Notes: a model not told the origin generated them from the sequence alone. 64,000 nucleotides of DNA from Gammaproteobacteria bacterium (GCA_018815245.1 JAHIXK010000008.1:124001-188000), one strand, 5' to 3'; positions 37,751 to 45,992 are shown, numbered from the stretch's first letter. Numbers and translations: made by a program.

Positions 37751-38405
37751 GAAAGTACAGGTTTTGCTGCTGGACGACGATGACGATCTTCGTGAAGGCA
37801 TGAAGTGGATGTTCGAAACCGTGGACTTGCCGATGCAGGGATTTGCGACATTTGAAAGTTTCAAAAACAGGCTGGATGAGCACGTGAACGGTGATGCGGG
37901 TTTGTGCCTGCTACTGGATCTGCGAATGCCCGACATGTCTGGCCTGGAGGTATTTGAATGGCTAAAGCGTTCGGGCTACAGTCTGGATCGTTTGCCTGTT
38001 ATTTTCCTGACTGGTCATGGCGATATTTCAACCGCTGTGGAAGCGGTTAAAAACGGCGCATTTGACTTCTATGAGAAGCCAACCACCGATCAGCGTTTGG
38101 TCGAGCGGGTCAAACAAGCCTTGCAAAAGTCAGGGGAGTTTCTGGTCAACTTGGAAGTTCTAAAACAATGGTCAGAACGAATTGCCCGCTTGTCGCCACG
38201 CGAACGTGAGGTCATGTTTCTGGTGGCCAAGGGCAAGTTGAACAAGGTAATTGCCTCTGAGTTGGATATTTCCATGCGCACAGTCGAAGTTCACCGTGCC
38301 AATGTGTTCGACAAGTTGAAGGTTCGGTCTGCCGCTGAACTGGCCACCTTGTTAAGCCGCCTCAGTGACCGTTTGGGTTTTGATCAATTGGCCGGGCTGG
38401 AATAA
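37737..38405 (+). CDS. FixJ-type response regulator with LuxR DNA-binding domain
   Basis: Regulator of 222 residues. The receiver (about 6-120) has the acidic cluster LLLDDDDDLRE, phospho-Asp in LLLDLRMPDMSG, switch Thr in FLTGHGD and the Lys in FYEKP. The LuxR-type helix-turn-helix (about 155-215) reads LSPREREVMFLVAKGKLNKVIASELDISMRTVEVHRA. The start is probably TTG at 37737: AAGGGGA lies 8 nt upstream, and no ATG is found before the receiver core. It is translationally coupled to the kinase. Targets likely include the divergent TRAP gene, which is inference. Its 3' end overlaps the convergent OmpA-like gene by 22 bp. Confidence 0.9.
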   Translation: MEATKKVQVLLLDDDDDLREGMKWMFETVDLPMQGFATFESFKNRLDEHVNGDAGLCLLLDLRMPDMSGLEVFEWLKRSGYSLDRLPVIFLTGHGDISTAVEAVKNGAFDFYEKPTTDQRLVERVKQALQKSGEFLVNLEVLKQWSERIARLSPREREVMFLVAKGKLNKVIASELDISMRTVEVHRANVFDKLKVRSAAELATLLSRLSDRLGFDQLAGLE

Positions 38406-38941
38406 ACCTCGATCACATTTGGCAGTTCAATGGCCGCCCCAAATAGAGGGCTGGAGGTTTCAGGGTGTAATTCAATTACAAAAGCTTTTCTGGCAAGCCG
38501 ATGATTTCTCAAATAATTATGAATTGCTTCAAGTCGTTGGCTGGCCAAGGCCAGACCAAGTTCGGTGCTTGCCCCGTTTTTGCTGCTTGATCGAATAAGA
38601 ATAGGGCCACTTTTTCTGGTTTTGGTTGACCTGTTAATGCCATCCAGCCGGGCCAGGCAGTTCTCGGGAATCTGACTGGAGCCGACATCGAAATGAATCA
38701 ACAGTTCAAGTCGCCTGTTTTTGCGTTTCAGGGTCAAGCCGCCCGCAGTGCTGTGCGGAACGGCCAATGCACCCATGACCCCATCGAACAAATCAAGCTT
38801 TGGTTTGTGGCCGCAGTGCAACTTGGGATCGTTCAGTTTTTTGACCACATCATCAAGGGTTTGCGCCTGAACAACGCTTGGTAACACGAGCAAACATGCA
38901 AGCCACAGCATGCTACAAAGCCTTGGTTGGCGGAGCGTCAT
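38384..38941 (-). CDS. Periplasmic OmpA-like domain protein
   Basis: Exported protein of 185 residues with a signal peptide ending near VVQAQT (about residue 27). The core resembles the peptidoglycan-binding OmpA C-terminal fold: LELLIHFDVGSSQIPENCLARLDGI (first strand and helix), ILIRSSSKNGASTELGLALASQRLEAIHNYLRNH (strand plus the helix normally reading LSxxRAxxVxxyL). The usual Asp/Arg pair for diaminopimelate binding is only partly kept, so murein binding is unproven. The ATG overlaps the ClC stop by 4 bp, hence co-translated with the channel; a link between the two is unexplained. Confidence 0.68.
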   Translation of the reverse strand: MTLRQPRLCSMLWLACLLVLPSVVQAQTLDDVVKKLNDPKLHCGHKPKLDLFDGVMGALAVPHSTAGGLTLKRKNRRLELLIHFDVGSSQIPENCLARLDGINRSTKTRKSGPILIRSSSKNGASTELGLALASQRLEAIHNYLRNHRLARKAFVIELHPETSSPLFGAAIELPNVIEVYSSPAN

Positions 38942-40329
38942 TTTTTCTCGTCCGCCGTGCCTGGTTCAAGTTCCACGGGTGTTGGGGGAGTGACCTGTTT
39001 TTCCGATGTTGACTCCAGCTGGCTGAAGCTGACCTTGATCTGGTTGGCCAGCAGGTGGTAGATGGATGCTGGCAAAATTCGTTTGCTGACCTGCGTTGAA
39101 ATGGCGGATACGAAAATAAGCGGCATTACCAAATCATGGTTGTCCACCATTTCCAGCACAATCACAAATGCGGTGATGGGGCAGTGTGTAACCGCGGACA
39201 ATACGCCTACCATGGCGAGCAGCATCAAGGGTGCAGTTTCGCTGTTGGTCAGGTTTGCGAAAAAATGACCGAACCCAGCGCCAATAGACAATGTGGGCGA
39301 AAAAACACCACCTGGAATTCCGCTGGCGAATGACACCACGGTGGCCGCCATTTTGGTCAACCAGAACATGGGGGAAAGTTCTTCACTGTCTTGAAGTGCC
39401 GCCTTGGTTTCTTCGTATCCGGCTCCAAACACTTCAACGCCAAACACCAGCGCCATCAATGACAGCACCACACCGCAACCAGCTGCAAAACGATATGGAA
39501 ACCGGCTGCGCAAATTACCAAGAATGCTTTTGCTGGACACCAAAATAAGCATGCTGCGACCATACAGGCCACCAATAATGCCGGTTAGGATGGCCAAAGA
39601 AAAAATAACCAGCCATTCTTGCCCCCAATCAATCGTGGCGTTGGAATAGCCAAAATAAGAGTAATTGCCCTGAAGGATCAAAGCCACCAAACCGGCCAGA
39701 ACAATCGCCATCAGCAAGGCAGACGTGTGGCGCATGGTTTTGCGCCGCCCCAACTCTTCAAAGGCAAACATCAAGCCGCCCAATGGGGTGTTGAAGGCCG
39801 CAGCCACACCTGCGGCGCCGCCCGCGATGATCAGTGATCGCGTGTCAAACAGTTTTGCAATGCTGGGAAACCGGCCGGCATAGGCCATCAACGCTGCGCC
39901 AATTTGCACCGTGGGGCCTTCACGTCCGGCGGCTGCACCGGCAGCAATGACAAAGGGGGTGATCAGCAGTTTGCCCAGAAAGGCACGTGGCCCCAAGAGC
40001 CGTTCCATCAACCGTGGCTTGGGGTGTTTTGTCACCTTGATGGCCTGCGGAATGCCACTGCCACCCGAGCCCCAGAAAATGGTGTTGACCAGCCACAGTG
40101 CAATCGGGAAAACCACAGGGGGCAACAGCAAGGCCACCCATTGGTGTTCGGCAAACAATTCCTTGTTCCATTCCCCTGCGTAATCTGACATCCAGGCAAA
40201 ACCGACAGCCAGCAACCCTACCAGCAGTGAAAACGCGTAGATCACGGACACAATCATGCCCCGGTCTGCCATGAAACGGGAAAGTCGAGCGCTTTGCGCC
40301 AGCCACTTGCTCTTTGAATTAGGCCGCAC
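38938..40329 (-). CDS. ClC-type chloride channel or H+/Cl- antiporter
   Basis: Integral membrane protein of 463 residues and about 12 helices. Selectivity motifs are present: GSGGSGIPQAI (the GSGIP motif, about residue 92), GREGPTVQIGA (the gating-Glu motif, about 136) and GVFSPTLSIGAGFGH (about 345). The retained Glu of GREGP suggests coupled H+/Cl- exchange as in E. coli ClcA, which helps extreme acid resistance. The start is GTG at 40327-40329 with AGGAA about 12 nt upstream. The C-terminal 40 residues are hydrophilic. The OmpA-like gene follows with a 4-bp overlap. Confidence 0.93.
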   Translation of the reverse strand: MRPNSKSKWLAQSARLSRFMADRGMIVSVIYAFSLLVGLLAVGFAWMSDYAGEWNKELFAEHQWVALLLPPVVFPIALWLVNTIFWGSGGSGIPQAIKVTKHPKPRLMERLLGPRAFLGKLLITPFVIAAGAAAGREGPTVQIGAALMAYAGRFPSIAKLFDTRSLIIAGGAAGVAAAFNTPLGGLMFAFEELGRRKTMRHTSALLMAIVLAGLVALILQGNYSYFGYSNATIDWGQEWLVIFSLAILTGIIGGLYGRSMLILVSSKSILGNLRSRFPYRFAAGCGVVLSLMALVFGVEVFGAGYEETKAALQDSEELSPMFWLTKMAATVVSFASGIPGGVFSPTLSIGAGFGHFFANLTNSETAPLMLLAMVGVLSAVTHCPITAFVIVLEMVDNHDLVMPLIFVSAISTQVSKRILPASIYHLLANQIKVSFSQLESTSEKQVTPPTPVELEPGTADEKK

Positions 40330-40395
40330 TGTAAAAAAATTCCTGATTGATTTGGTTTATTCTTCGAAAGAGTTTGAATTGTCGCATAAAAACAA

Positions 40396-40425
40396 AAAAC
40401 CCTCAGTCGCTAAACTGAGGGTTTT
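40396..40425. terminator. Terminator after the rhlE-type helicase gene
   Basis: Arms AAAACCCTCAGT (40396-40407) and ACTGAGGGTTTT (40414-40425), 12 bp perfect with a 6-nt loop and T-runs on both strands, about 40 bp after the helicase stop and upstream of the ClC gene. Confidence 0.88.
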
Positions 40426-40462
40426 TGTTGGGGATTACTCCCCGGACTCTTTTTTTTAGTGA

Positions 40463-42322
40463 TTAGTCAGCACGGCGGCGGCTGAAGCCACCACGATCAC
40501 CCATGTTGCGGGCAGCCTGTTCCTTGCGGGCGCCCGACGCGTGTTCACGCTTGGGGCCAGTGGGGGCAGCAGTGCCTTCAGCGCGGAATGCCGGGCGTGC
40601 GCGTTCTTCTGAACGCGGGAAGCTTGGGCGCTCTGCATCGCGGTTCCATTTTTTGGGTGCGTCGGAGTTGCCGGCAAAGCCAGCCGGCTTGCGATCGCCG
40701 AAGGGTTTGCGGTCACCAAATGATGGCTTGTCACCAAATGATGGCTTGTCACCAAACGATTTGCGCTCGCCAAAAGGCTTGCGGTCACCGAATGAGGGCT
40801 TGTCACCGAAGGGTTTGCGATCGCCAAAAGGCTTGCGGTCACCAAAGCTGCGTTCTTCGCCCTGAACAAAAGGTTTGCGGTCGCCGAAGCTGCGCTCTTC
40901 ACGTGCTTCATAAGGCTTGCGGTCACCGAACGATTTGCGCTCGCCGAAAGCTGGCTTGTCGCCATACGACTTACGTTCACCAAAGGCTGGCTTGTCGCCG
41001 TACGATTTACGCTCGGCAAAGGCTGGCTTGTCACCATATGATTTACGTTCGCCGCCACCGAAGCTGCGGCCTTCTGAACGACCGCCGCTGTTGCCAGCGT
41101 AACCGCCACCACCGGAGCGACCACGGCCACCACTTGGCTTACCGCCGCCACGGGGGGCTTGGGTGAAGTTGCCGCGTGGCTCCAGGCCTTCGACCTGTTC
41201 TTCAGGAATGCGTGAGTTGATGAAACGCTCAATGCCGCGAACGCTAATAATGTCGCAGGCTTCGGCCAAAGTAACAGCCACGCCACTGCGGCCAGCACGG
41301 CCGGTACGGCCAATGCGGTGCACATAGTCTTCCGACTTCATGGGCATGCCGTAGTTGATGACGTGTGAAATGGCGGGCACGTCCAGGCCACGGGCAGCAA
41401 CGTCAGTCGCAACCAATACCTTGATGTCGCCTTTGCGAACACTGGCCAAACGGCGGTTACGTACTACCTGTGGCATGCCACCGTGCAGGGCGCATGCGCG
41501 TACGCCTTCATCGGCCAAATCGCGGGCCAGGTTTTCAGCGTCAATCTGTGTGCTTGTAAACACAACCGCTTGAACCATGTCTGGGTGCTCCAGCCAGTGG
41601 TTCAGCAGTTTGCGCTTGTGGCCGCGGTTGTCAGCCCACATCAATTTCTGGGAAATGTCTGTGTTTGCTTCGTTTTGCGCTGCCATTTCAATGCGCTTGG
41701 GGTTGTTCATGATGTTTTCAGCCAAACCGATAATGCGCTTGGCAAAGGTGGCAGAGAACATCAGTGTTTGAATGCGGTTGCCACACAGGTGGTCGATTGC
41801 TTCCAGGTCTTCCGAGAAGCCTAGGTCAAGCATGCGGTCTGCTTCGTCAACGATCAGGGTGGTTACAGTGCTCAGGTCAAGTTTGCCTTGCTGGGCCAAA
41901 TCGAGCAAACGGCCAGGTGTGCCAACAACAATGCGTGCACCACGCAGGCTGGCCATTTGCTTGCCATAAGGCATGCCACCAACCACAGTTGCTACACGAA
42001 CACCCTTGGTAAATTTCACAAGGTTGATCGCGTCTTGGCTAACCTGTTGGGCCAGTTCACGGGTAGGGCACAGCACCAGGCATTCCGGGCCTGCCAGCAT
42101 TTCCATGGGGCTTTGTTCGCCGCTCATCATGCGGTGCATGACAGGCAACAGGAAGCCGAAAGTTTTGCCGCTGCCTGTTTGGCTGGAAACCATAAGGTCG
42201 CCACCGTCTTTGCCCAAGGGCACGACTTCTTGTTGAACGAGTGTAGGGGCAGTAATGTTTAAAGCATTCAGGGCTTGCAGCAAAGGCGCAGCAAGACCCA
42301 TGTCATCAAATGACATAGACAT
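40463..42322 (-). CDS. rhlE: DEAD-box RNA helicase, RhlE type, with repetitive C-terminal tail
   Basis: ATP-dependent RNA helicase of 619 residues. Core motifs: SSQTGSGKTFGFLLP (motif I), PTRELAQQ (Ia), VDEADRMLDLGF (II), MFSATFAKR (III), HRIGRTGRAGRSG (VI); the core ends near residue 385. The tail (about 400-619) is Gly/Arg/Lys-rich. Residues about 425-548 hold thirteen GDKP or GDRKP units with interleaved SF/SY and AF/PF, encoded at 40677-41047. The tail is likely disordered and RNA-binding. The ATG at 42320-42322 (GGAA at 8 nt) is chosen; the longer form from 42439 adds 39 unrelated residues. RhlE helps ribosome assembly and cold growth in other bacteria. Confidence 0.9.
   Translation of the reverse strand: MSMSFDDMGLAAPLLQALNALNITAPTLVQQEVVPLGKDGGDLMVSSQTGSGKTFGFLLPVMHRMMSGEQSPMEMLAGPECLVLCPTRELAQQVSQDAINLVKFTKGVRVATVVGGMPYGKQMASLRGARIVVGTPGRLLDLAQQGKLDLSTVTTLIVDEADRMLDLGFSEDLEAIDHLCGNRIQTLMFSATFAKRIIGLAENIMNNPKRIEMAAQNEANTDISQKLMWADNRGHKRKLLNHWLEHPDMVQAVVFTSTQIDAENLARDLADEGVRACALHGGMPQVVRNRRLASVRKGDIKVLVATDVAARGLDVPAISHVINYGMPMKSEDYVHRIGRTGRAGRSGVAVTLAEACDIISVRGIERFINSRIPEEQVEGLEPRGNFTQAPRGGGKPSGGRGRSGGGGYAGNSGGRSEGRSFGGGERKSYGDKPAFAERKSYGDKPAFGERKSYGDKPAFGERKSFGDRKPYEAREERSFGDRKPFVQGEERSFGDRKPFGDRKPFGDKPSFGDRKPFGERKSFGDKPSFGDKPSFGDRKPFGDRKPAGFAGNSDAPKKWNRDAERPSFPRSEERARPAFRAEGTAAPTGPKREHASGARKEQAARNMGDRGGFSRRRAD
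40677..41047 (-). repeat. Tandem degenerate GD(R)KP repeats in the helicase tail
   Basis: About 370 bp of imperfect 18- to 33-bp units encode thirteen copies of GDKP or GDRKP separated by SF, SY, AF, PF and ER steps. Translation in other frames also stays open here, a by-product of repetition. See the helicase entry. Confidence 0.85.
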
Positions 42323-42684
42323 GATAAAAGTTCCAATTCGATGTGGACTTAAAAATTCATCGACGAACAGAAATAAGACGACGCGGCTGGGAACTTGGTT
42401 GTTCCGGATGGTCGCAAGAGAACTGGCGGCGATGGGCAAAGCACAGCTTCAAGAGCTTGTGCCAACAAAGGCAACCCAACGCGGTCCAATGGTGAAAATC
42501 GTATAAACGACCCGTTGATTTGCAATCTGGAGCGAAGTCTACTGGGTTTGTGTGCGATGCACAAGAAAAGATTGCAATTAAAACCACAATTAGAAGAAAA
42601 ACATCAATATCCGCGCAATTGCCTATCAATATTTTCAGAATCCGGACGTTATCACCTACAGAGGTAGTCAATCAGGACCGGGTT
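42323..42684. other. 362-bp divergent spacer between helicase and lipoprotein genes
   Basis: No coding sequence supported. In the helicase direction there is a modest promoter and a leader of about 207 nt containing a stem-loop at 42441-42462 (arms GCACA/TGTGC plus GCT/AGC, one bulge). The plus-strand half leading to the lipoprotein gene is AT-rich with no promoter I would defend. Confidence 0.6.
42536..42564 (-). promoter_or_regulatory. Possible promoter of the rhlE-type helicase gene
   Basis: Minus strand TTGTGC (42559-42564), 17-bp spacer, TAGACT (42536-42541). Match is moderate. If used, the leader would be roughly 200 nt, as is common for cold-shock-regulated RNA helicases. Confidence 0.35.
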
Positions 42685-43269
42685 ATGAAAAAACTGAAAA
42701 TATTGATGGTTGCAGGCGCTGCGACCATGCTGAGTTCGTGCGATCTATCGCAGATCCCAGGGCTGGATGGAAAGTTGTCTCTGGATGACAGCAAGGCAGT
42801 GGGCGCTGCGTGTCGGCATTCCGGGCGGGCTCTGGAAGACTGCTTTACATTGAACCCCAAAACACATCAGTCTGGGGTGTTTGATGGGTGGCGTGACATG
42901 AACGATTACATGTTGGCCAATCAAATCGAGGTTGTGAAACCTGAAATTCGCAATTCAGCATACAAACCTGACAAAGTGTCACTTGATCAACGAGGGGCAA
43001 GCACGCCGCCCATGGAACCTGGCTCGAGCCCTGCGGAAACGCCTGCTGATGCTGTGCCTTTGGCGCAGGGGCGGCAGCGCTGGTCGCCCAAGGATCCCCT
43101 GGGTGCAGCCGATGCAGCACCCATTCCGCAGGCCAGTGTAGAGAAGGCTGAGGACACAGCCCAGCCCCCCGTGGAACGCAAGGAAGAGGCTACTGTCAGT
43201 GAAAAGCCTGCGGCGGATGCACCAGCACGGCCTTGGGAACGCAAGAAAGATCCGAAGAAACACACCTGA
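42685..43269 (+). CDS. Putative lipoprotein of unknown function
   Basis: Protein of 194 residues. It starts KKLKILMVAGAATMLSSCDLS, a lipoprotein signal with lipobox LSSC (Cys near residue 19). The next 70 residues (AVGAACRHSGRALEDCFTLNPKTHQSGVFDGWRDMNDYM) look folded, with two Cys and a helical WRDMNDYM that resembles small Burkholderiales lipoproteins of unknown role. The last ~90 residues are Pro, Ala, Glu and Lys rich and probably disordered, perhaps spanning to peptidoglycan. The ATG at 42685 is chosen as the start of the signal peptide. dacB follows after a hairpin at 43307-43337. Confidence 0.72.
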   Translation: MKKLKILMVAGAATMLSSCDLSQIPGLDGKLSLDDSKAVGAACRHSGRALEDCFTLNPKTHQSGVFDGWRDMNDYMLANQIEVVKPEIRNSAYKPDKVSLDQRGASTPPMEPGSSPAETPADAVPLAQGRQRWSPKDPLGAADAAPIPQASVEKAEDTAQPPVERKEEATVSEKPAADAPARPWERKKDPKKHT

Positions 43270-43306
43270 TTCGGTTGCTGTTCATCGACAACGTGGCGTG
43301 GATGAT

Positions 43307-43337
43307 ATCCTGAAAGTTCACAATTGACTTTCAGGAT
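43307..43337 (+). promoter_or_regulatory. Hairpin covering the dacB Shine-Dalgarno, or terminator of the lipoprotein gene
   Basis: Arms ATCCTGAAAGT (43307-43317) and ACTTTCAGGAT (43327-43337), 11 bp perfect with a 9-nt loop, followed by TTTT. The 3' arm holds AGGA (43333-43336), the only good Shine-Dalgarno for the dacB GTG at 43345. It can be read as a terminator or as a translation-blocking stem. Confidence 0.55.
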
Positions 43338-43344
43338 TTTCAGC

Positions 43345-44796
43345 GTGTTAATCTGCAAAATCTGTCGTATTTCTCTTCTGCTTTCCTTGGTTTTGCCCGC
43401 AGTGGCATTGTCAAACAGTCCGGAACTGTCAGCCAGATCGTTCCCCGCTCCAATAACCCAGGCGTTTGTTAAAAAGGGCATTGCCAGCAGCGATTTCACC
43501 GCATATGCCTTACCTGTTGGGCCCTATGTAAGCCGAAAGCCGCAAGCCTATGCCCATGGCTCAAGCCAATTGGTGAATCCGGCTTCGGTTGCCAAGGTAT
43601 TTACCACGGGTTTGGCACTGCAAACGCTTGAATCAACTTACCGGTTTAAAACCGGTTTCCATGCAGATGCCGAGCCCGTGGACGGTGTGCTTAACGGCCC
43701 TTTGTACATCAAGGGCAGTGGTGATCCAGCATTTGTAACCTCTGACTTGTGGACATCTCTTCGTCAGTTGAGAACAAAAGGCGTGGACGTAATCAGCGGA
43801 CCGGTTGTGTTGGATGACTCTGCGTTTACCGAGCAAATGCCAAGCCTTGGGCTGGCTGAGGAAGATGCATTTGACGATGCGCCGCACCGCGCATACCATG
43901 CGCAGCCCGATGCGCTGCTGATGAATTTCGGTGCCATGTCCATTGATTTGAGAATCAACGAGAACACGGTGGTGGTTGTGCCGGAAGAGGCACCCAAAAG
44001 CTGGGCGTTTGTATCCGAAGTCAAATTAACGCCTGCGGGTTGCGGGGCCTGGAAAAACGGCATGACTGTGGATTTTGCCAAGTCAGGGCAAAATGTGGTG
44101 GTCACTGTGCGTGGCAACTACCCGCGCCGTTGCGGGCAATCCCGGTTGCCAATTCGGGTGCCGGTACAAGACTGGCTGTGGGAAGCCTGGGTGAAAGAGA
44201 TTTGGCTGCAACTGGGTGGCAGGTTTTCAGGCCAGCAGGGCGGACAGGTTGTTAAAGGAATTACGCCAGTTACTACGATTGCCTTGCACACGCATTTTGG
44301 AAAACCGCTTGGGGACCTGATCAAGCAAATCAACAAGTGGTCCAGCAACGTGATGGCTCGGCATCTTGAATTGGCGGTGGCGGGAACCCCGGAGGCTTTC
44401 AATTCGCAAATGAAAGACTGGTTAAAGCAGCAGGGCATTGCATCGAACGACTGGTTTTTCGAGAACGGCTCCGGCTTGTCCAGAAACACGCGTATTGATG
44501 CCAAAGGCTTGGCGGAGTTTTTGCGCAATATGGCGCAACGTCCGGATTTTCCGGATTTTCTGGCCAGTTTTCCGCGCGCCGGTGCGGATGGCACTTTGCA
44601 CCGGCGTGTGAACAACATCAACGGATTCGCTTATCTTAAAACGGGCAGTTTGAATGGCGTACGGTCACTGGGCGGTTACCTGCGTGATCGTGAGGGGCAG
44701 TTGTGGGCCGTCGGTATTTTGGTGAAAAGTCCAAGGTCATATGACAGCTGGGAGCCCATGGAGGGCTTGCTTGAATTCCTGTACAGAGCGGATTGA
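43345..44796 (+). CDS. dacB: D-alanyl-D-alanine carboxypeptidase/endopeptidase, PBP4 type
   Basis: Periplasmic class C penicillin-binding protein of 483 residues that trims and cleaves peptide cross-links. A signal peptide (LLLSLVLPAVALSN) precedes the active-site motifs: SVAK in NPASVAKVFTTGLAL, SSNVMAR (SxN), and KTGSLNG near the C-terminus. A GPLYIKGSGDPAF stretch belongs to the inserted domains of PBP4. The GTG at 43345 is preferred over a TTG at 43324 because AGGA sits 8 nt upstream, though that site lies in a hairpin. It connects with murI, amgK-murU and the lytic transglycosylase as wall metabolism. Confidence 0.92.
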   Translation: MLICKICRISLLLSLVLPAVALSNSPELSARSFPAPITQAFVKKGIASSDFTAYALPVGPYVSRKPQAYAHGSSQLVNPASVAKVFTTGLALQTLESTYRFKTGFHADAEPVDGVLNGPLYIKGSGDPAFVTSDLWTSLRQLRTKGVDVISGPVVLDDSAFTEQMPSLGLAEEDAFDDAPHRAYHAQPDALLMNFGAMSIDLRINENTVVVVPEEAPKSWAFVSEVKLTPAGCGAWKNGMTVDFAKSGQNVVVTVRGNYPRRCGQSRLPIRVPVQDWLWEAWVKEIWLQLGGRFSGQQGGQVVKGITPVTTIALHTHFGKPLGDLIKQINKWSSNVMARHLELAVAGTPEAFNSQMKDWLKQQGIASNDWFFENGSGLSRNTRIDAKGLAEFLRNMAQRPDFPDFLASFPRAGADGTLHRRVNNINGFAYLKTGSLNGVRSLGGYLRDREGQLWAVGILVKSPRSYDSWEPMEGLLEFLYRAD

Positions 44797-44900
44797 ATTG
44801 TCTCAAAAATGATGCGCTTGCCCGCAAGCCTTGTCCAATCTGGGTTTTCCTTTGTTAGACTGATCTATCCCTTTTTAACCACGAGCACGGAGTCAATAAC

Positions 44901-45200
44901 ATGGACGAAAGCAAAGACAAACTTTTTAGCGACATGAAGATTGTGTTGAGCGACGCTGAAGATCTGTTGAAGGCGGCGGCGGCATCTTCGGGCGAACGTG
45001 CTGTTGAGTTGCGTGAAAAAGCACTGGTTAGTTTGCGCCGTGCCAAAGAAGTGATGCAAGACGCACAATCTGCCGTGGTGGAAAAAGGCAAGGCTGCGGC
45101 CCGCGCCACCGACGATTACGTGCACGACAAGCCATGGCAGGCCGTTGGAATTGCTGCGGCAGTTGGCTTCGTGCTCGGTTTGATCGTTAACCGTCGGTAA
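44901..45200 (+). CDS. DUF883/YqjD-ElaB-type membrane-anchored protein
   Basis: Protein of 99 residues: a charged helical N-terminus (about 1-70, likely coiled coil) and a C-terminal anchor (GIAAAVGFVLGLIVNRR, about 82-99) preceded by KPWQ. This is the YqjD/ElaB family, whose E. coli members are tail-anchored, stationary-phase proteins that bind ribosomes. First gene of a three-gene unit with YqjE- and YqjK-like genes; the next begins 10 bp later. Confidence 0.88.
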   Translation: MDESKDKLFSDMKIVLSDAEDLLKAAAASSGERAVELREKALVSLRRAKEVMQDAQSAVVEKGKAAARATDDYVHDKPWQAVGIAAAVGFVLGLIVNRR

Positions 45201-45210
45201 AAGGTACACG

Positions 45211-45612
45211 GTGTTGAATCCAAATGCCAAGGCCGCGCTGAAACGGGTGGCCGCAAGTTTGCTGGGCATGGGCCAAACCCGCCTTGAATTGGCTGGGGTG
45301 GAGTTGGCGCAGGCGCGGCAAAACACGGTTAGAACAGTGCTTTGGTCGGTGCTAACAGCGCTGGCCGTTGCATTTGCCTCCCTGTTCGTCTGCGTGTTGG
45401 TTGTTGTGCTGGCTTGGGATACGCACCGTTTTATTGCCATTGCTGGCTGCGCCGCTTTTTATGTGGTGTTGGCGGTTTACTTTTACGTTCAGCTTAAAGA
45501 CACGCTGGCCGCACAGCCTCCTTTGTTTGAAGCGACCATTGCCGAATTGGGTCGTGACAAAAATGCCTTGCTTGAAGGTTTGTCCGGTGACAATACGCAG
45601 GGGCAACAATGA
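45211..45612 (+). CDS. YqjE/phage-holin-like membrane protein
   Basis: Protein of 133 residues with two transmembrane helices (about 48-72 and 78-98) flanked by charged helices. It is the Actinobacterial-type holin-X/YqjE family (DUF1469), unknown in function and always beside YqjD-type genes. The GTG at 45211 is supported by AAAGG 6 nt above. Its stop overlaps the next gene by 4 bp. Confidence 0.82.
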   Translation: MLNPNAKAALKRVAASLLGMGQTRLELAGVELAQARQNTVRTVLWSVLTALAVAFASLFVCVLVVVLAWDTHRFIAIAGCAAFYVVLAVYFYVQLKDTLAAQPPLFEATIAELGRDKNALLEGLSGDNTQGQQ

Positions 45613-45992
45613 GCAACAAGTTTGATGCACTGCAGGCTCGCAAGGAACTGCTGATGATGAAAGCCGAACTGGAGCGCATGGAGCTTGGTGTCCAGTTCGA
45701 AGCGGTGAAGAAAGAATTTGCCTGGGTCAATGTGTTCAGGCAAGTCGGTGGCTGGTTGGGGCAGCGAAACCTGCGTGCGCTTGGCCCCGTGGCCACCTTG
45801 GGTGGGCAGATTTGGCAGGATGGTTTGAAAAAGTATCCTTTGCTGGGCATGCTCGCTTCTACGGCACTGCTGCGTTTTCGCCAGCCGATTGCCAAGGTGG
45901 CCCTGCGGGCCGGGCTTGGTGCGGTGGTGCTGGCAGCGGGCATGTACTGGTTTCAGTCCAGAAAAGGACCTACAAACCCAAGCGGCTCATAA
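45609..45992 (+). CDS. YqjK-like protein of the YqjD operon
   Basis: Protein of 127 residues, mostly helical, starting [23 protein letters not shown], with a hydrophobic stretch near the C-terminus ([16 protein letters not shown]) that may be a membrane segment. Family assignment is from operon position and general features; sequence motifs are weak. ATG overlaps the upstream stop (ATGA). Its last 23 bp overlap the convergent ubiD gene. Confidence 0.72.
   Translation: MSNKFDALQARKELLMMKAELERMELGVQFEAVKKEFAWVNVFRQVGGWLGQRNLRALGPVATLGGQIWQDGLKKYPLLGMLASTALLRFRQPIAKVALRAGLGAVVLAAGMYWFQSRKGPTNPSGS

Noticed and set aside
40677..41047. CRISPR-like periodicity
   Set aside because: Units are degenerate, directly adjacent, coding and of unequal length, with no unique spacers and no cas genes.
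40456..41325. 289-residue and other alternate-frame ORFs over the helicase tail, suggesting a second protein
   Set aside because: They arise from the tandem repeats keeping all frames open; composition (Ser/Ala/Thr/Asn runs) and lack of a ribosome-binding site argue against translation.
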